This document shows positions 9,514-18,373 of a DNA stretch of 64,000 nucleotides, one piece after another (within the stretch, counting starts at the first letter, position 1; each line of letters starts with the position of its first letter). The DNA comes from Lachnospiraceae bacterium (GTDB taxonomy: Bacteria > Bacillota > Clostridia > Lachnospirales > Lachnospiraceae): positions 124,001 through 188,000 of the forward strand of contig JAILNS010000036.1 of NCBI GenBank assembly GCA_024691305.1. The letters run 5' to 3'. The notes beneath the pieces were generated by a model that was given only the letters and a program-made list of their open reading frames with translations, was not told where the DNA came from and did no database searches. Position numbers and translations under genes: made by a program.

Positions 9514-11052
9514 CTAGATCACTCCGGGTATAGAATCTATAATATCGGATGCGCTCATACTCACGTTTCCGCATCTGCTCGCCGCATCATCTCCCGCAAG
9601 TCCGTGCAGATATGCAGCGTAAGCAGCTGCCTTATGGGAATCCTGCATCTGAACCATCAATACGGCACACATTCCGGAAAGTACATCCCCACTGCCTGCC
9701 GTTGCCATCCCCTCATTACCGGTGGAATTAACATATATATCACTATCGCTGTGTGATGCGATAAGACTTCTTGCATCTTTACATATGATCGTGAGCCTGT
9801 ACCTGTCGGCAACGGTTTTTATTTCTTGTACCACCCGTTCTTTGGCATCTGATACGGATTTACCGGTAAAGTATGCATATTCACCCATATGTGGGGTAAT
9901 GATGACTGTTCGTTTTTCATTTTCAGCCAGTTTCTTTAGATATGACCCGTTGTCTGCTATTATTCTGATCGCATCCGCATCGATAAGAAGAGGTATCCCG
10001 GTATCATACAGAACAGACCTCACAAGAACCTCCGCGGACTCATCAAGTCCTATACCCGGACCTATAAGAATGCCATCCGCCCATTTATATGCTTCATTTA
10101 AGGAATCCACAATATCGTCAGGTTCCTCATAGAACAAATACATAGCCTCCGGCAGGGCAGTTTCGAGTGCAACACGGTTATTAACATGCGTTATTACCCT
10201 GACCATACCTATTCCCATGGAAAAAGCTGCTTTTGCGGCCATATAAGCAGCGCCGTATACATCCTCACTTCCGGCAATAACGAGTAGCTTACCGTATGTT
10301 CCTTTGTTTGCAGATCCTACTCTGTTGGGCCAGTCTATATCATTCCTGTCCGTTATCCTTTTATGAGCAGGTCTCTCCCCTGTTATGCTAAACTCATCGA
10401 TACCCATATCGATAAGTATCACATCACCGGCTTTTGCTGCTCCGGGATAAGTCACAAGACCGACCTTATTAAATCCGAATGTAATGGTAACATCAGCATT
10501 TATACATGGATATGAATACCCTCCTCCATCAGCCGGAAGGCCTGACGGAATATCCAGTGCATATACATATGAGCCGCTCGTATTGACCATTTCCGTAATC
10601 TTTAAGTACGCACCCGAAAGAGGACGCGACAGGCCTATGCCAAACAATGCATCTATAACTATATCCGACCTGTCTGTATGCTCTTTTAAATGCTCCGCAG
10701 CCTCATCTGCAGTTAAATAAATGATCGCTAAACCGTAATTTATGAGAATATCCTGTTCAAGAAGATTGGAACGTGTACTTTTATGTCTGTCCCCGATCAT
10801 AATAACGCTCACGTCCACATGCTTCTGGTACAGGAGTCTTGCCAGGGCCAGACCATCACCGCCATTATTTCCAAAACCGCATAGTACGGTAACTGAAGAT
10901 CCAGGCAGGTCTTCACTCACTAAACGGTTGTATATATATTCAAATGCACCATATGCAGCCCTTTCCATAAGGACTATATCGGGAACTCCGAGACCCTCAA
11001 TGGTATAGGTATCATATCTGCGCATTTCTTCTGATGTGACCAGAAATTCCAT
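9514..11052 (-). CDS. nnr: Bifunctional NAD(P)H-hydrate epimerase / ADP-dependent NAD(P)H-hydrate dehydratase
   Basis: The protein repairs hydrated NAD(P)H. The N-terminal YjeF_N domain (about 1-215) epimerises NAD(P)HX and has the GFGNNGGDGLALARLL motif. The C-terminal carbohydrate-kinase-like domain (about 225-512) dehydrates the S form with ADP and contains IIGPGIGLDES-type and NSTGNEGMATAGSGDVLSG sequences. The start giving MEFLVTSEEMRRYD is chosen because GAAAGGG lies 5 bases upstream; the longer reading needs a TTG start and overlaps the preceding gene. Its place in a rex-led operon fits, since Rex senses the NADH/NAD ratio. Confidence 0.95.
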   Translation of the reverse strand: MEFLVTSEEMRRYDTYTIEGLGVPDIVLMERAAYGAFEYIYNRLVSEDLPGSSVTVLCGFGNNGGDGLALARLLYQKHVDVSVIMIGDRHKSTRSNLLEQDILINYGLAIIYLTADEAAEHLKEHTDRSDIVIDALFGIGLSRPLSGAYLKITEMVNTSGSYVYALDIPSGLPADGGGYSYPCINADVTITFGFNKVGLVTYPGAAKAGDVILIDMGIDEFSITGERPAHKRITDRNDIDWPNRVGSANKGTYGKLLVIAGSEDVYGAAYMAAKAAFSMGIGMVRVITHVNNRVALETALPEAMYLFYEEPDDIVDSLNEAYKWADGILIGPGIGLDESAEVLVRSVLYDTGIPLLIDADAIRIIADNGSYLKKLAENEKRTVIITPHMGEYAYFTGKSVSDAKERVVQEIKTVADRYRLTIICKDARSLIASHSDSDIYVNSTGNEGMATAGSGDVLSGMCAVLMVQMQDSHKAAAYAAYLHGLAGDDAASRCGNVSMSASDIIDSIPGVI

Positions 11053-11084
11053 AGTATCCCTTTCACAAATCTTTATACCGGTTT

Positions 11085-11744
11085 TCAATTCGGTGATGAA
11101 TCATTATTGGTCGGCTGTCCCGAAGTTCCGGGAGCTTTAAGACCGCTTGGAACATATTTCATATCGAAGATATCTATAACTTCTGTCCCGAATATATCAT
11201 GCATATAAGAATACAGCCTGTGATTTGCCAGCTCCCTGTCCTGTTTTCTGACCACGTTTTTCTTAAGCTCTATTCTAAACTCATCGATCCATTTGCTTAT
11301 CTCCTCGATCTCACGCCCGTTTTCTTTGAGCCTGTCATAACAGTCTTCCATTGTCATCAGCATAAGATCCCGATTTACCCTGTCAATATCACGCGGATAG
11401 TCCAGAAGCTGATCCTGGTATTCATCTATGTGTTCATTACACTCTTCTATCAGCTTCTTGTGCTGATCAAGATCCTTTTGAGCCGTTGTGATCCCCGATG
11501 ATGCATCATCGGCAAGCGTCACCATTTCATCTAGCAGTTTTTTCTTGAGTGCCTTGACTTTCTTAAGATCGTTATTTATATTTCCCTGTGCCTTTAGCAG
11601 ATCATTAAGTTCGTCGGCTTTTGCTTTAATATGGCCCGGAACCTGGCCTCCGTCAAACAACTGATGCCATTTATTATCAAGCGTAAGAGGGGGTATTCTT
11701 TTTCCTTCAAGCGCCTTGAGAAATTCTTTATCTTTGTCTGCCAT
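11085..11744 (-). CDS. Coiled-coil protein of unknown function
   Basis: The protein of about 219 residues is highly charged and mostly helical, with heptad-like Leu/Lys/Glu patterns over roughly residues 35-175 (for example LKKVKALKKKLLDEM and DQHKKLIEECNEHIDEYQDQLLD). There is no signal peptide or membrane segment, and the tail is a Pro/Gly/Asn-rich, probably disordered segment. I recognise no family. The rex stop TGA overlaps an ATG (TGATG), but GGAAGGG is better spaced, at 8 nt, from the second ATG, giving MADKDKEF. It is tightly coupled to rex and upstream of the hydrate repair gene. Confidence 0.75.
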   Translation of the reverse strand: MADKDKEFLKALEGKRIPPLTLDNKWHQLFDGGQVPGHIKAKADELNDLLKAQGNINNDLKKVKALKKKLLDEMVTLADDASSGITTAQKDLDQHKKLIEECNEHIDEYQDQLLDYPRDIDRVNRDLMLMTMEDCYDRLKENGREIEEISKWIDEFRIELKKNVVRKQDRELANHRLYSYMHDIFGTEVIDIFDMKYVPSGLKAPGTSGQPTNNDSSPN

Positions 11745-11749
11745 AAGCA

Positions 11750-12382
11750 TCACCCTTCCAGATCCCTGAGATTATACGACAATTTCATCAGACTGTCCGA
11801 GAGATGAACGTTTTCCACACGTACATTCTCCGGCACATCAAGGTCGATGTGTGCAAAATTCCAGATGCCCTGTATTCCACAGCGGATCAGTCTGTCCGCC
11901 ACTTCAACCGCAGCATCTTTTGGAATAGTCAAAACAGCAATATCTATTGAATATTCTTTAATAAAGTCTTCCAGTTCCGACATCGGACGTACCGGCATGT
12001 TTCTGACCATAACGCCCTGCATATGAGGGTCAGAATCAAACAGTCCCTTCGTATGGAAGCCACGTCTGTCAAAATTTACATAGTTTGCCAGTGCCTGCCC
12101 GAGATTGCCTGCCCCTACGATTATAAGGTTATGGCGTTTATCAAGCCCCAGTATATGTCCTATCTCTTCATGAAGATAATCTACATTATAACCATAGCCC
12201 TGTTGACCAAATCCGCCGAAATTATTAAGATCCTGCCTTATCTGCGAAGCCGTAACATGCATCAGCCGGCTTAAATCCGCCGAAGATATGCGTTCTATCC
12301 CCTGATCTTTTAATTCACTGAGAAATCTGTGGTATCTCGGCAGACGGCTTATAACTGCCTGTGATATGTCTCCTCTTTCCAT
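11750..12382 (-). CDS. rex: Redox-sensing transcriptional repressor Rex
   Basis: Rex represses fermentation and respiratory genes when NADH is low and leaves DNA when NADH binds. The 210-residue length is normal. The N-terminal winged helix (about 1-80) includes ISSADLSRLMHVTASQIRQDL and the family signature FGGFGQQGYGYNV. The Rossmann domain carries GAGNLGQALANY. TAGGAG stands 12 bases before the ATG, which is a little far. A near-perfect Rex operator overlaps the -35 of its promoter (separate entries), so rex is probably autoregulated, and with it the whole downstream operon. Confidence 0.98.
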   Translation of the reverse strand: MERGDISQAVISRLPRYHRFLSELKDQGIERISSADLSRLMHVTASQIRQDLNNFGGFGQQGYGYNVDYLHEEIGHILGLDKRHNLIIVGAGNLGQALANYVNFDRRGFHTKGLFDSDPHMQGVMVRNMPVRPMSELEDFIKEYSIDIAVLTIPKDAAVEVADRLIRCGIQGIWNFAHIDLDVPENVRVENVHLSDSLMKLSYNLRDLEG

Positions 12383-12426
12383 AAATACAACTGTCTCCTA
12401 ATTGATTTATCCATATATATAATAAA

Positions 12427-12455
12427 ATTTTATCACTTTGTGAAAATTTTCTCAA
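12427..12455 (-). promoter_or_regulatory. Promoter of the rex operon
   Basis: On the minus strand TTGAGA (12455-12450), a 17-base spacer and TAAAAT (12432-12427) form a good sigma-A type promoter, about 45 bases before the rex ATG. It is the only strong promoter seen between 12.5 kb and the left edge and may therefore drive the whole run down to folD. Confidence 0.75.
12438..12455. promoter_or_regulatory. Rex operator
   Basis: The plus strand reads TTGTGAAAATTTTCTCAA, an 18-base palindrome with one mismatched pair. It matches the known Rex consensus of the TTGTGAAxxxxTTCACAA type at all but one position. It covers the -35 element of the rex promoter and lies in the region shared with divergent tmcAL. 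Repression by steric block at high NAD/NADH is the expected mode. Confidence 0.85.
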
Positions 12456-12513
12456 TCATATCAGGTAATTTGTAACGGTAGCATCAAAACTTCCGCCATG
12501 ATAAAATACACTC

Positions 12514-13740
12514 ATGAAAACAGCAGGTATCATAGCAGAATTCAACCCATTCCATAACGGACACGAACATCTCATATCCGAAGCAAAAAGCAAATACGGT
12601 GCCGATCATTGTGTAATAGTAATGAGCGGTTCCTTTACGCAGCGCGGAGAACCTGCATGGATGTATAAGTATGATCGTGTAAAATGTGCTCTTATAAGCG
12701 GTGCCGATGTTGTATTGGAGCTTCCCGTATCTTATGCCACTGCAGGTGCAGAAGCATTTGCTTTTGGCGGTGTAAGTATCCTGCATGCGATAGGTATCAC
12801 GGATATTCTCATTTTTGGAACGGAAAACGATGATATCACTTCATTTGAAAAAATCTCCGAAGAACTGCTTGAACCGTCCGAAGAATATAAAGAAGCATTA
12901 AATGAAGGATTAAAGAAAGGGCTTTCTTATCCTGCGGCGCGCTGTGCTGCCCTTCCGGATCATTCGGATATATTGTCTTCTCCCAATAACATTTTGGGGA
13001 TCGAGTATCTAAAATCGCTCAGGATCTTAGGTTCCGAAATAAATCCTATAGCAGTAAAACGTATGGGAAACGGATACCACGATGATACGATAATGAAATA
13101 TGCTTCGGCCGAGGCAATACGAAAAGAGATCTCTCAAAATAACAATATCGAAAACATCAAAGGCTGTGTACCTGACAGTGTTTACGATATCATGTCGGAC
13201 GGTTATAAGAAAACATATCCCCTGACACCCGATGATCTAACGCTGATAGCAGCATATACTATGTTAAGCTCATCATTTGATGAACTGAGTTCTTATCAGG
13301 ATGTAAATCCGGATATAGCAAACCGTCTGTTAAAAGGGTTTAATATAAACAGCGATAAAGCCGATCATCCTCTTACGGAAACAATTCTTTCAATGAAGAC
13401 CAAGGAACTGACATATACACGCCTTAGCCGCTCGATCCTTCACAGCATACTCAGGCAAAAAGATATGACAAGGACACCGGAAAAAGCCCTGATTCCTTGT
13501 CCTTATACGCGTTTGCTCGGCTTTAAAGAAAGCTCATCGGATCTGATGCACAATATGGTCAAAAAAACCGCTATCCCCATAATAAACAAAGCTGCCGATG
13601 CTGATTCCGCACTCTCCGAAGAAGCTTTAAATATGTTTAATGCTACCATCCGCGCCGACAGGCTATATGATCTTTTGATAAAAAACAAATACGGCACCTG
13701 CCTTACAGACAGTTGCCGCATCAGTCCCATTATACTCTGA
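12514..13740 (+). CDS. tmcAL: tRNA(Met) cytidine acetate ligase (TmcAL)
   Basis: TmcAL forms N4-acetylcytidine at the wobble base of elongator tRNA-Met from acetate and ATP. The start MKTAGIIAEFNPFHNGHEHLI holds the nucleotidyltransferase HxGH-like signature (FNPFHNGH), and SGSFTQRGEPAW is typical. At 408 residues it has the usual length of B. subtilis YlbM homologues. It is the only plus-strand protein gene in the window, divergent from rex. I see no convincing Shine-Dalgarno before the ATG, but no other in-frame start would retain the conserved N-terminus. Confidence 0.94.
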   Translation: MKTAGIIAEFNPFHNGHEHLISEAKSKYGADHCVIVMSGSFTQRGEPAWMYKYDRVKCALISGADVVLELPVSYATAGAEAFAFGGVSILHAIGITDILIFGTENDDITSFEKISEELLEPSEEYKEALNEGLKKGLSYPAARCAALPDHSDILSSPNNILGIEYLKSLRILGSEINPIAVKRMGNGYHDDTIMKYASAEAIRKEISQNNNIENIKGCVPDSVYDIMSDGYKKTYPLTPDDLTLIAAYTMLSSSFDELSSYQDVNPDIANRLLKGFNINSDKADHPLTETILSMKTKELTYTRLSRSILHSILRQKDMTRTPEKALIPCPYTRLLGFKESSSDLMHNMVKKTAIPIINKAADADSALSEEALNMFNATIRADRLYDLLIKNKYGTCLTDSCRISPIIL

Positions 13741-13804
13741 TCGGTCACGTTATAATCTGATCGATTTTATCTTACGATGATTTATATATTAATCAGTGAT
13801 TCTT

Positions 13805-15211
13805 TTATTCCTGCCCGTTCCAGCAGTATGTACAAAGATTCTCCGGTGGAAGACCTACTGCATCCAGCATATCATCAAGACGGTTAAACCTTAGTGAGGT
13901 AAAATTCAGTTTCTTCCTTATACCTTCCACCATATTCTCGTATTCTTCGGTATCGGGATCGGAATACTTCTTTAGCTTTTCATCCGATACTTCTCCGTTC
14001 TCGAGCTCCATTATCACATTTCTTGCGATCAGTTCCATCTCGGAATTTGACCTGGAGAAATTCAGATATTTACATCCGAACAAAAGCGGAGGACATGCAG
14101 GTCTTATATGCACCTCTTTTGCTCCGCTCTCATACAGGAATTCTGTTGTTTCACGAAGCTGTGTACCTCTGACTATGGAGTCATCTATCAGAAGCAGACT
14201 CTTATCTTTTATAAGTTCATGCACCGGAAGGAGTTTCATGTGCGCGATAAGATTGCGCTTGGTCTGGATAGTCGGCATGAAGCTTCTGGGCCATGTAGGT
14301 GTATATTTAATAAAAGGTCTTGAAAAAGGAATACCTGATTCATTTGCATATCCTACAGCATGTGCGGTTCCGGAATCCGGAACCCCCGCCACAACATCAG
14401 CTTTGACATTATCTCTTTTTGCCATGTTGGCACCGCAATTATAGCGCATTTTTTCGACATTTATACCTTCATATACCGCTGACGGGTATCCGTAATATAC
14501 CCAAAGAAAAGTACATATCTTCAGATCTTTGCCCGGATTGACCAAAGTCTTAACTTTATCCGCATCAAAAACAACAATCTCACCCGGACCAAGTTCACGA
14601 TCATCGCTGTATCCTAAATTGAGATATGAATAACTTTCAAAGCAGACGCACCTGGCATTTTCTTTTTTTCCAAGGATCACCGGTGTTCTGCCGTGCTTAT
14701 CTCTGGCTGCATATATTCCTTTGGGTGTCAGGATGAGCAGAGACAGTGATCCTTCAATTACATCAAGGGCATATTTTATACCCTCTATCAGATTATCCTT
14801 ACGGTTGATAAGGGCTGCTACCAACTCTGTTGCATTGATCTCTCCGTTACTCATCTCGAAGAAATGGGTTCCGTCTTCGACTATTTCCGCAACAAGTTCC
14901 TCGGCGTTGTTTATCTTACTTACCGTGGTTATCGCAAAAGATCCGTGATGAGATCTGACAAGTATCGGCTGCGCTTCGTAATCGGATATACAGCCTATGC
15001 CCATATTTCCTTCCAGATCAGGTATCTCCTTATCAAATTTCGTACGAAACTGAGTGTTTTCAATGCTGTGAATTGATTTGGAAAAACCATTCTCCGGATC
15101 ATAAACTGCCATGCCCGCTCTTCTGGTTCCCAGATGAGAATGGTAATCCGTACCGAAATACAGATCAAATGTACATTTTTCCTTAGATGCCACTCCGAAA
15201 AAACCGCTCAT
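13805..15211 (-). CDS. PurF-like amidophosphoribosyltransferase paralogue lacking the catalytic cysteine
   Basis: The overall fold is that of glutamine phosphoribosylpyrophosphate amidotransferase: an N-terminal Ntn glutaminase-like domain (about 1-225) and a C-terminal PRTase domain with the PRPP loop LLIDDSIVRGTQLRE. Cysteines that could bind the [4Fe-4S] cluster of B. subtilis-type PurF remain (in ICTFLW, LLFGCKYL and LCTYCW). However, PurF must begin with a mature N-terminal Cys, and here the protein begins MSGFFGVAS: the nucleophile position is Ser. GGAGG lies 9 bases upstream of the ATG, so the start is secure. Glutaminase activity is therefore doubtful; ammonia-dependent or regulatory function is possible. 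It ends the GGDEF-SpoIIE-RsbW-VanZ gene run. Confidence 0.85.
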   Translation of the reverse strand: MSGFFGVASKEKCTFDLYFGTDYHSHLGTRRAGMAVYDPENGFSKSIHSIENTQFRTKFDKEIPDLEGNMGIGCISDYEAQPILVRSHHGSFAITTVSKINNAEELVAEIVEDGTHFFEMSNGEINATELVAALINRKDNLIEGIKYALDVIEGSLSLLILTPKGIYAARDKHGRTPVILGKKENARCVCFESYSYLNLGYSDDRELGPGEIVVFDADKVKTLVNPGKDLKICTFLWVYYGYPSAVYEGINVEKMRYNCGANMAKRDNVKADVVAGVPDSGTAHAVGYANESGIPFSRPFIKYTPTWPRSFMPTIQTKRNLIAHMKLLPVHELIKDKSLLLIDDSIVRGTQLRETTEFLYESGAKEVHIRPACPPLLFGCKYLNFSRSNSEMELIARNVIMELENGEVSDEKLKKYSDPDTEEYENMVEGIRKKLNFTSLRFNRLDDMLDAVGLPPENLCTYCWNGQE

Positions 15212-15244
15212 AAATGTTATTCCTCCGAATCTGATTCTATATAC

Positions 15245-15769
15245 TTATCCCTTCGATGCGCCTCGCATATCAATAGCCCAGAATACCACCCTGGCGACAA
15301 CAAAGAAACAAATTCCCATAACAACGCCGACAAGATTAAGCCATGCATCATCTGTCTGAAAATGTCTGCCTGCCACATACTGCTTAAAATATTCGGTAAA
15401 ATATGCAAGCGCTATGCTTATTATCGCAGCAAACAAAACTCCCGCCGTTCGTCCGACAGGTTTTGTAAAGATCAGGCATGCCACTATACATAAACCAAAT
15501 GACAACATAAAAAACAGCACGAAATGTGCAAGACATCTTAAGAAAAGATTGAGAGCATTGACCTGTTCGGAAGTCAGTTCCTCATCAAATACCGCATTTC
15601 CGATCTTTAAGATCACTGCCTGGGTGATCCTGCTGGAACTTTCACCATCCTGTAAGGATACACGGATAAGCCCGTATACAAAAATAAACATAAACAGTGC
15701 ACAAACAAAAACCACGATAAAGCCAAATGCTTTTTTTGTTCCGGACGTATCAGACTTCATATCACGCAT
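15245..15769 (-). CDS. VanZ-like family membrane protein
   Basis: The small membrane protein has four or five hydrophobic segments. The VanZ-like pattern is present: a His in LRCLAHFVLFF, then EYFKQYVAGRHFQTDDAWLNLVG, the conserved E-x2-Q-x4-R-x4-D-x3-N-x2-G series. VanZ lowers teicoplanin sensitivity by an unknown mechanism, and most relatives are uncharacterised envelope proteins. The start is uncertain: in-frame ATGs at 15784, 15769 and 15760 are all possible. I take 15769, with a weak GGATGAG upstream; each overlaps or abuts the stop of the RsbW-like gene. Confidence 0.8.
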   Translation of the reverse strand: MRDMKSDTSGTKKAFGFIVVFVCALFMFIFVYGLIRVSLQDGESSSRITQAVILKIGNAVFDEELTSEQVNALNLFLRCLAHFVLFFMLSFGLCIVACLIFTKPVGRTAGVLFAAIISIALAYFTEYFKQYVAGRHFQTDDAWLNLVGVVMGICFFVVARVVFWAIDMRGASKG

Positions 15770-16190
15770 CAGGCTCATCCACAAGATTCTTAACTATGAC
15801 AAAATGATTCTTACCGTTTTTATATTCATATGACACGCTGTCCATAGTCTGTTTTACCATATATATTCCCAGACCGCCTATAGCGCGTTCATCAACAGAC
15901 AGTGTTATATCAGGATCCGGTTTAGCAAGAGGATCAAATGCAACACCCGAATCGTAAAGATGAATCGTTGCCACCTTGGGATCGTTTCCCGAAATATCTA
16001 TATCGATCTGAGCGTCACCCGTATTGGGAGCATATGCATAACTTGCTATGTTGATATACATTTCTTCAACTGCAATATCGATCTGCATCTGCACTCTTAT
16101 AGGACACCCGTTTGCTTCAAGTTCTCCATCGATAAAAGAAAGCACATTAGGCAGGTTTTCAGTTAAAGCCTCTATCCTAAGAGTCTTCAT
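15762..16190 (-). CDS. RsbW/SpoIIAB-type ATP-binding (anti-sigma or switch kinase) protein
   Basis: The 142-residue HATPase has the GHKL features of serine kinases that inactivate STAS proteins: N-box with AVEEMYINIASYAY (Glu and Asn kept), G1 box IHLYDSGVAFDP and G2 box GGLGIYMVKQTMD. Such proteins bind a sigma factor or effector and phosphorylate a STAS antagonist. It is translationally coupled to the SpoIIE-type phosphatase (overlap ATGA), the classical opposing enzyme. Its partner is probably one of the STAS proteins at 20.5 or 23.1 kb, but this is inferred. Confidence 0.88.
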   Translation of the reverse strand: MKTLRIEALTENLPNVLSFIDGELEANGCPIRVQMQIDIAVEEMYINIASYAYAPNTGDAQIDIDISGNDPKVATIHLYDSGVAFDPLAKPDPDITLSVDERAIGGLGIYMVKQTMDSVSYEYKNGKNHFVIVKNLVDEPDA

Positions 16191-18373
16191 TCCTTATCCT
16201 TTCCCGGACCGTAATAGGTCATACATAACATTGTAAGATCATCGAACTGTTCAGCACCCCCGACAAAGTCTTCAATAGACTCCGCCACATTGGAAAGAAC
16301 CTTTTCGGGTTTAGCATCAGGCTCACTGTTTAAAGCTTCGAGCAGCCTTTCTGTGCCGTACAGTTCGTCCTCTATATCCATAGCTTCACACACACCGTCA
16401 GTATATATAAACAGGGCATCTCCGGGGTGCATCACAAATTCATGTTCTTCAAATCTCATGCCATCCATACAGGCAAGAGCCGGAGAATGCTTATATATAA
16501 CGTAATCATATCCTTCTCCCGCACGTTTTATGAGCGGATGTTCATGGCCGGCATTGGAAGCCTTTCCATGTCCTGTTGATATTTCTACAATACCAAGCCA
16601 AACGGTAACAAATAATTCAGCTTCATTTCCCTCGCACAACTGGTCATTGACATCTGCAAGAATCTCAGAGGGAGTCCCTCCCATCTGCGCTCTGTTCTTT
16701 ATAAGTGTTTTGGCAATAACCATAAACAAAGCCGCAGGAACACCTTTTCCCGAAACATCAGCCATTACCATTGCAAGATGATCGTCGTCCACAAAGAAGA
16801 AATCGTAAAAATCGCCTCCGACTTCTCTTGCCGGATTCATAGTAGCATACAGGTCAAACTCGTTTCTCTCTGGATAGGGAGGAAATATACGAGGTAACAT
16901 ATCGGCCTGGATCTGGGTGGCCACATTAAGTTCTGCACCAATACGTTCTTTTTCTGCCGTGATCCGTGTGATCTCCTGAATATATATATTGGTACGTGCA
17001 GAGATATCGGCAAATGTATCGGCAAGTATCTCTATTTCGTCACCTGTATGATATATCTTGTCCATCTGGAACTGAGGATGATCTCCGTTTAAGGAAGCAA
17101 CCTCCTTGGACATTGTTTCTATCGGTTTTACAATTCTTTTAGCCAGCACAGAAGCATTTATTATCCCAAACATACTTATGAGGATAAGCACTATTACCAT
17201 GACCCTCTTCACGGGTTTGATCCCCTCGTCAAATGTCGAGTTTGCAGTTGAAGCAATATCCTCGTAATTCTCCTTAAGCATAGAGGTTGGTGTATCTACC
17301 TGCTCCTTGCTCGCAACCGATACGACTGCCCATCCTACCGTAGGAATTGTGGCACCCGACATATAATAATCACCTTCAGAGGTTTTAACAAGATGTACAT
17401 CTGTATTTCCGTCAAGAACGGCCTTTACAAACTCGGCAAGTTCCGTATCGGAAGACTCGCGAAGATCTGTGGCATCATCAGATGAATGCACTTCAAATAT
17501 CTTATGTCCCTCCGGAGCAAATACTGTATGTCCGTACTGATTAATGATGCAGACAAACCCACCGTACTGTTCTGAAGTGGTAACTGCTTCCTCCATTGAA
17601 TTCAAAAACAGATCTGCGCCTACAACTGCTGTCAGTTTTCCTCTTTCATCATAAACAGGCATCGAACATACAATTCCCAGTCTTCCCGAAAAAGCATCCA
17701 CCTCGACATCAGAGAAAAAGATTTTGCCCGTCTCTTTCGCTCCGATAAACCAGGGACGCTCGGTCACAGGGAAATCCATTATTTCATCTTCCGATACATA
17801 TTTGGAAGACGGAACCTGATCCGTTATAACCATCAGCCCGCTCTGAGTACCGATAAAACATGAATTAAGCTGGGCTTTACTGTCAAAAAGTGCGATCATA
17901 AGGTCGGACATATTACCGAGTAATCTGATTTCTTCCGCATATTCCGGATCGGATATGTCTACTCCCGACTCATAAAGAAGTTGTACACTGGTCTTTCCTT
18001 CGTTTGACTTATCGGGAACGGATACATCTTTACCCGGATATTTATTATCATCCGAATATAGCTTGGTCGCAAAATCACAAAGCATCCACACATTGCTCTC
18101 AAGATCACTGAACAGGTCGTCAGCAATATAGGCATCCAACGCCGTTGTCCTTCCCAGATTGGCATTTATGACATTATCCATCGTCTCCGCCGATATCGTT
18201 GTCATGGATTCGACCTGTTTATCATTTGTATCTTCCACTATATTCGTAAGCATTCGCGACTGGTATATGGTTATCCCCACAAGTGCCAGAAGGAAAAAAA
18301 TAATATTGAAAAAAACCAGATTAAATATTTTATTTTGTATTCCGCCTATTACAAGGTTTTTTATCTTTTTCAT
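16187..18373 (-). CDS. Membrane-bound SpoIIE-type (PP2C) phosphatase with Cache and HAMP domains
   Basis: In order: an N-terminal helix (about 15-38), an extracytoplasmic Cache-like sensor (about 40-375, with WFIGAKETGKIFFSDVEVD), a second helix (about 395-415), a HAMP linker (KRIVKPIETMSKEV onward), a short coiled coil, and the PP2C phosphatase domain (about 490-725). Metal-binding acidic residues are seen in REVGGDFYDFF, MVMADVSGKGVPAALFM, FIYTDGVCEA and FDDLTMLC. It should sense an external signal and dephosphorylate a STAS antagonist, freeing a sigma factor or other target. It overlaps both the upstream GGDEF gene and the downstream kinase gene by 4 bases. Confidence 0.93.
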   Translation of the reverse strand: MKKIKNLVIGGIQNKIFNLVFFNIIFFLLALVGITIYQSRMLTNIVEDTNDKQVESMTTISAETMDNVINANLGRTTALDAYIADDLFSDLESNVWMLCDFATKLYSDDNKYPGKDVSVPDKSNEGKTSVQLLYESGVDISDPEYAEEIRLLGNMSDLMIALFDSKAQLNSCFIGTQSGLMVITDQVPSSKYVSEDEIMDFPVTERPWFIGAKETGKIFFSDVEVDAFSGRLGIVCSMPVYDERGKLTAVVGADLFLNSMEEAVTTSEQYGGFVCIINQYGHTVFAPEGHKIFEVHSSDDATDLRESSDTELAEFVKAVLDGNTDVHLVKTSEGDYYMSGATIPTVGWAVVSVASKEQVDTPTSMLKENYEDIASTANSTFDEGIKPVKRVMVIVLILISMFGIINASVLAKRIVKPIETMSKEVASLNGDHPQFQMDKIYHTGDEIEILADTFADISARTNIYIQEITRITAEKERIGAELNVATQIQADMLPRIFPPYPERNEFDLYATMNPAREVGGDFYDFFFVDDDHLAMVMADVSGKGVPAALFMVIAKTLIKNRAQMGGTPSEILADVNDQLCEGNEAELFVTVWLGIVEISTGHGKASNAGHEHPLIKRAGEGYDYVIYKHSPALACMDGMRFEEHEFVMHPGDALFIYTDGVCEAMDIEDELYGTERLLEALNSEPDAKPEKVLSNVAESIEDFVGGAEQFDDLTMLCMTYYGPGKDKE

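Noticed and set aside
13741-13804. Terminator between the convergent tmcAL and PurF-like genes
   Set aside because: Only a 5-pair CTGAT/ATCAG pairing with a long loop and no T-run could be found.
15217-15408. Open frame of 63 codons overlapping the VanZ-like gene
   Set aside because: It lies in another frame of a well-supported gene and has no family features.
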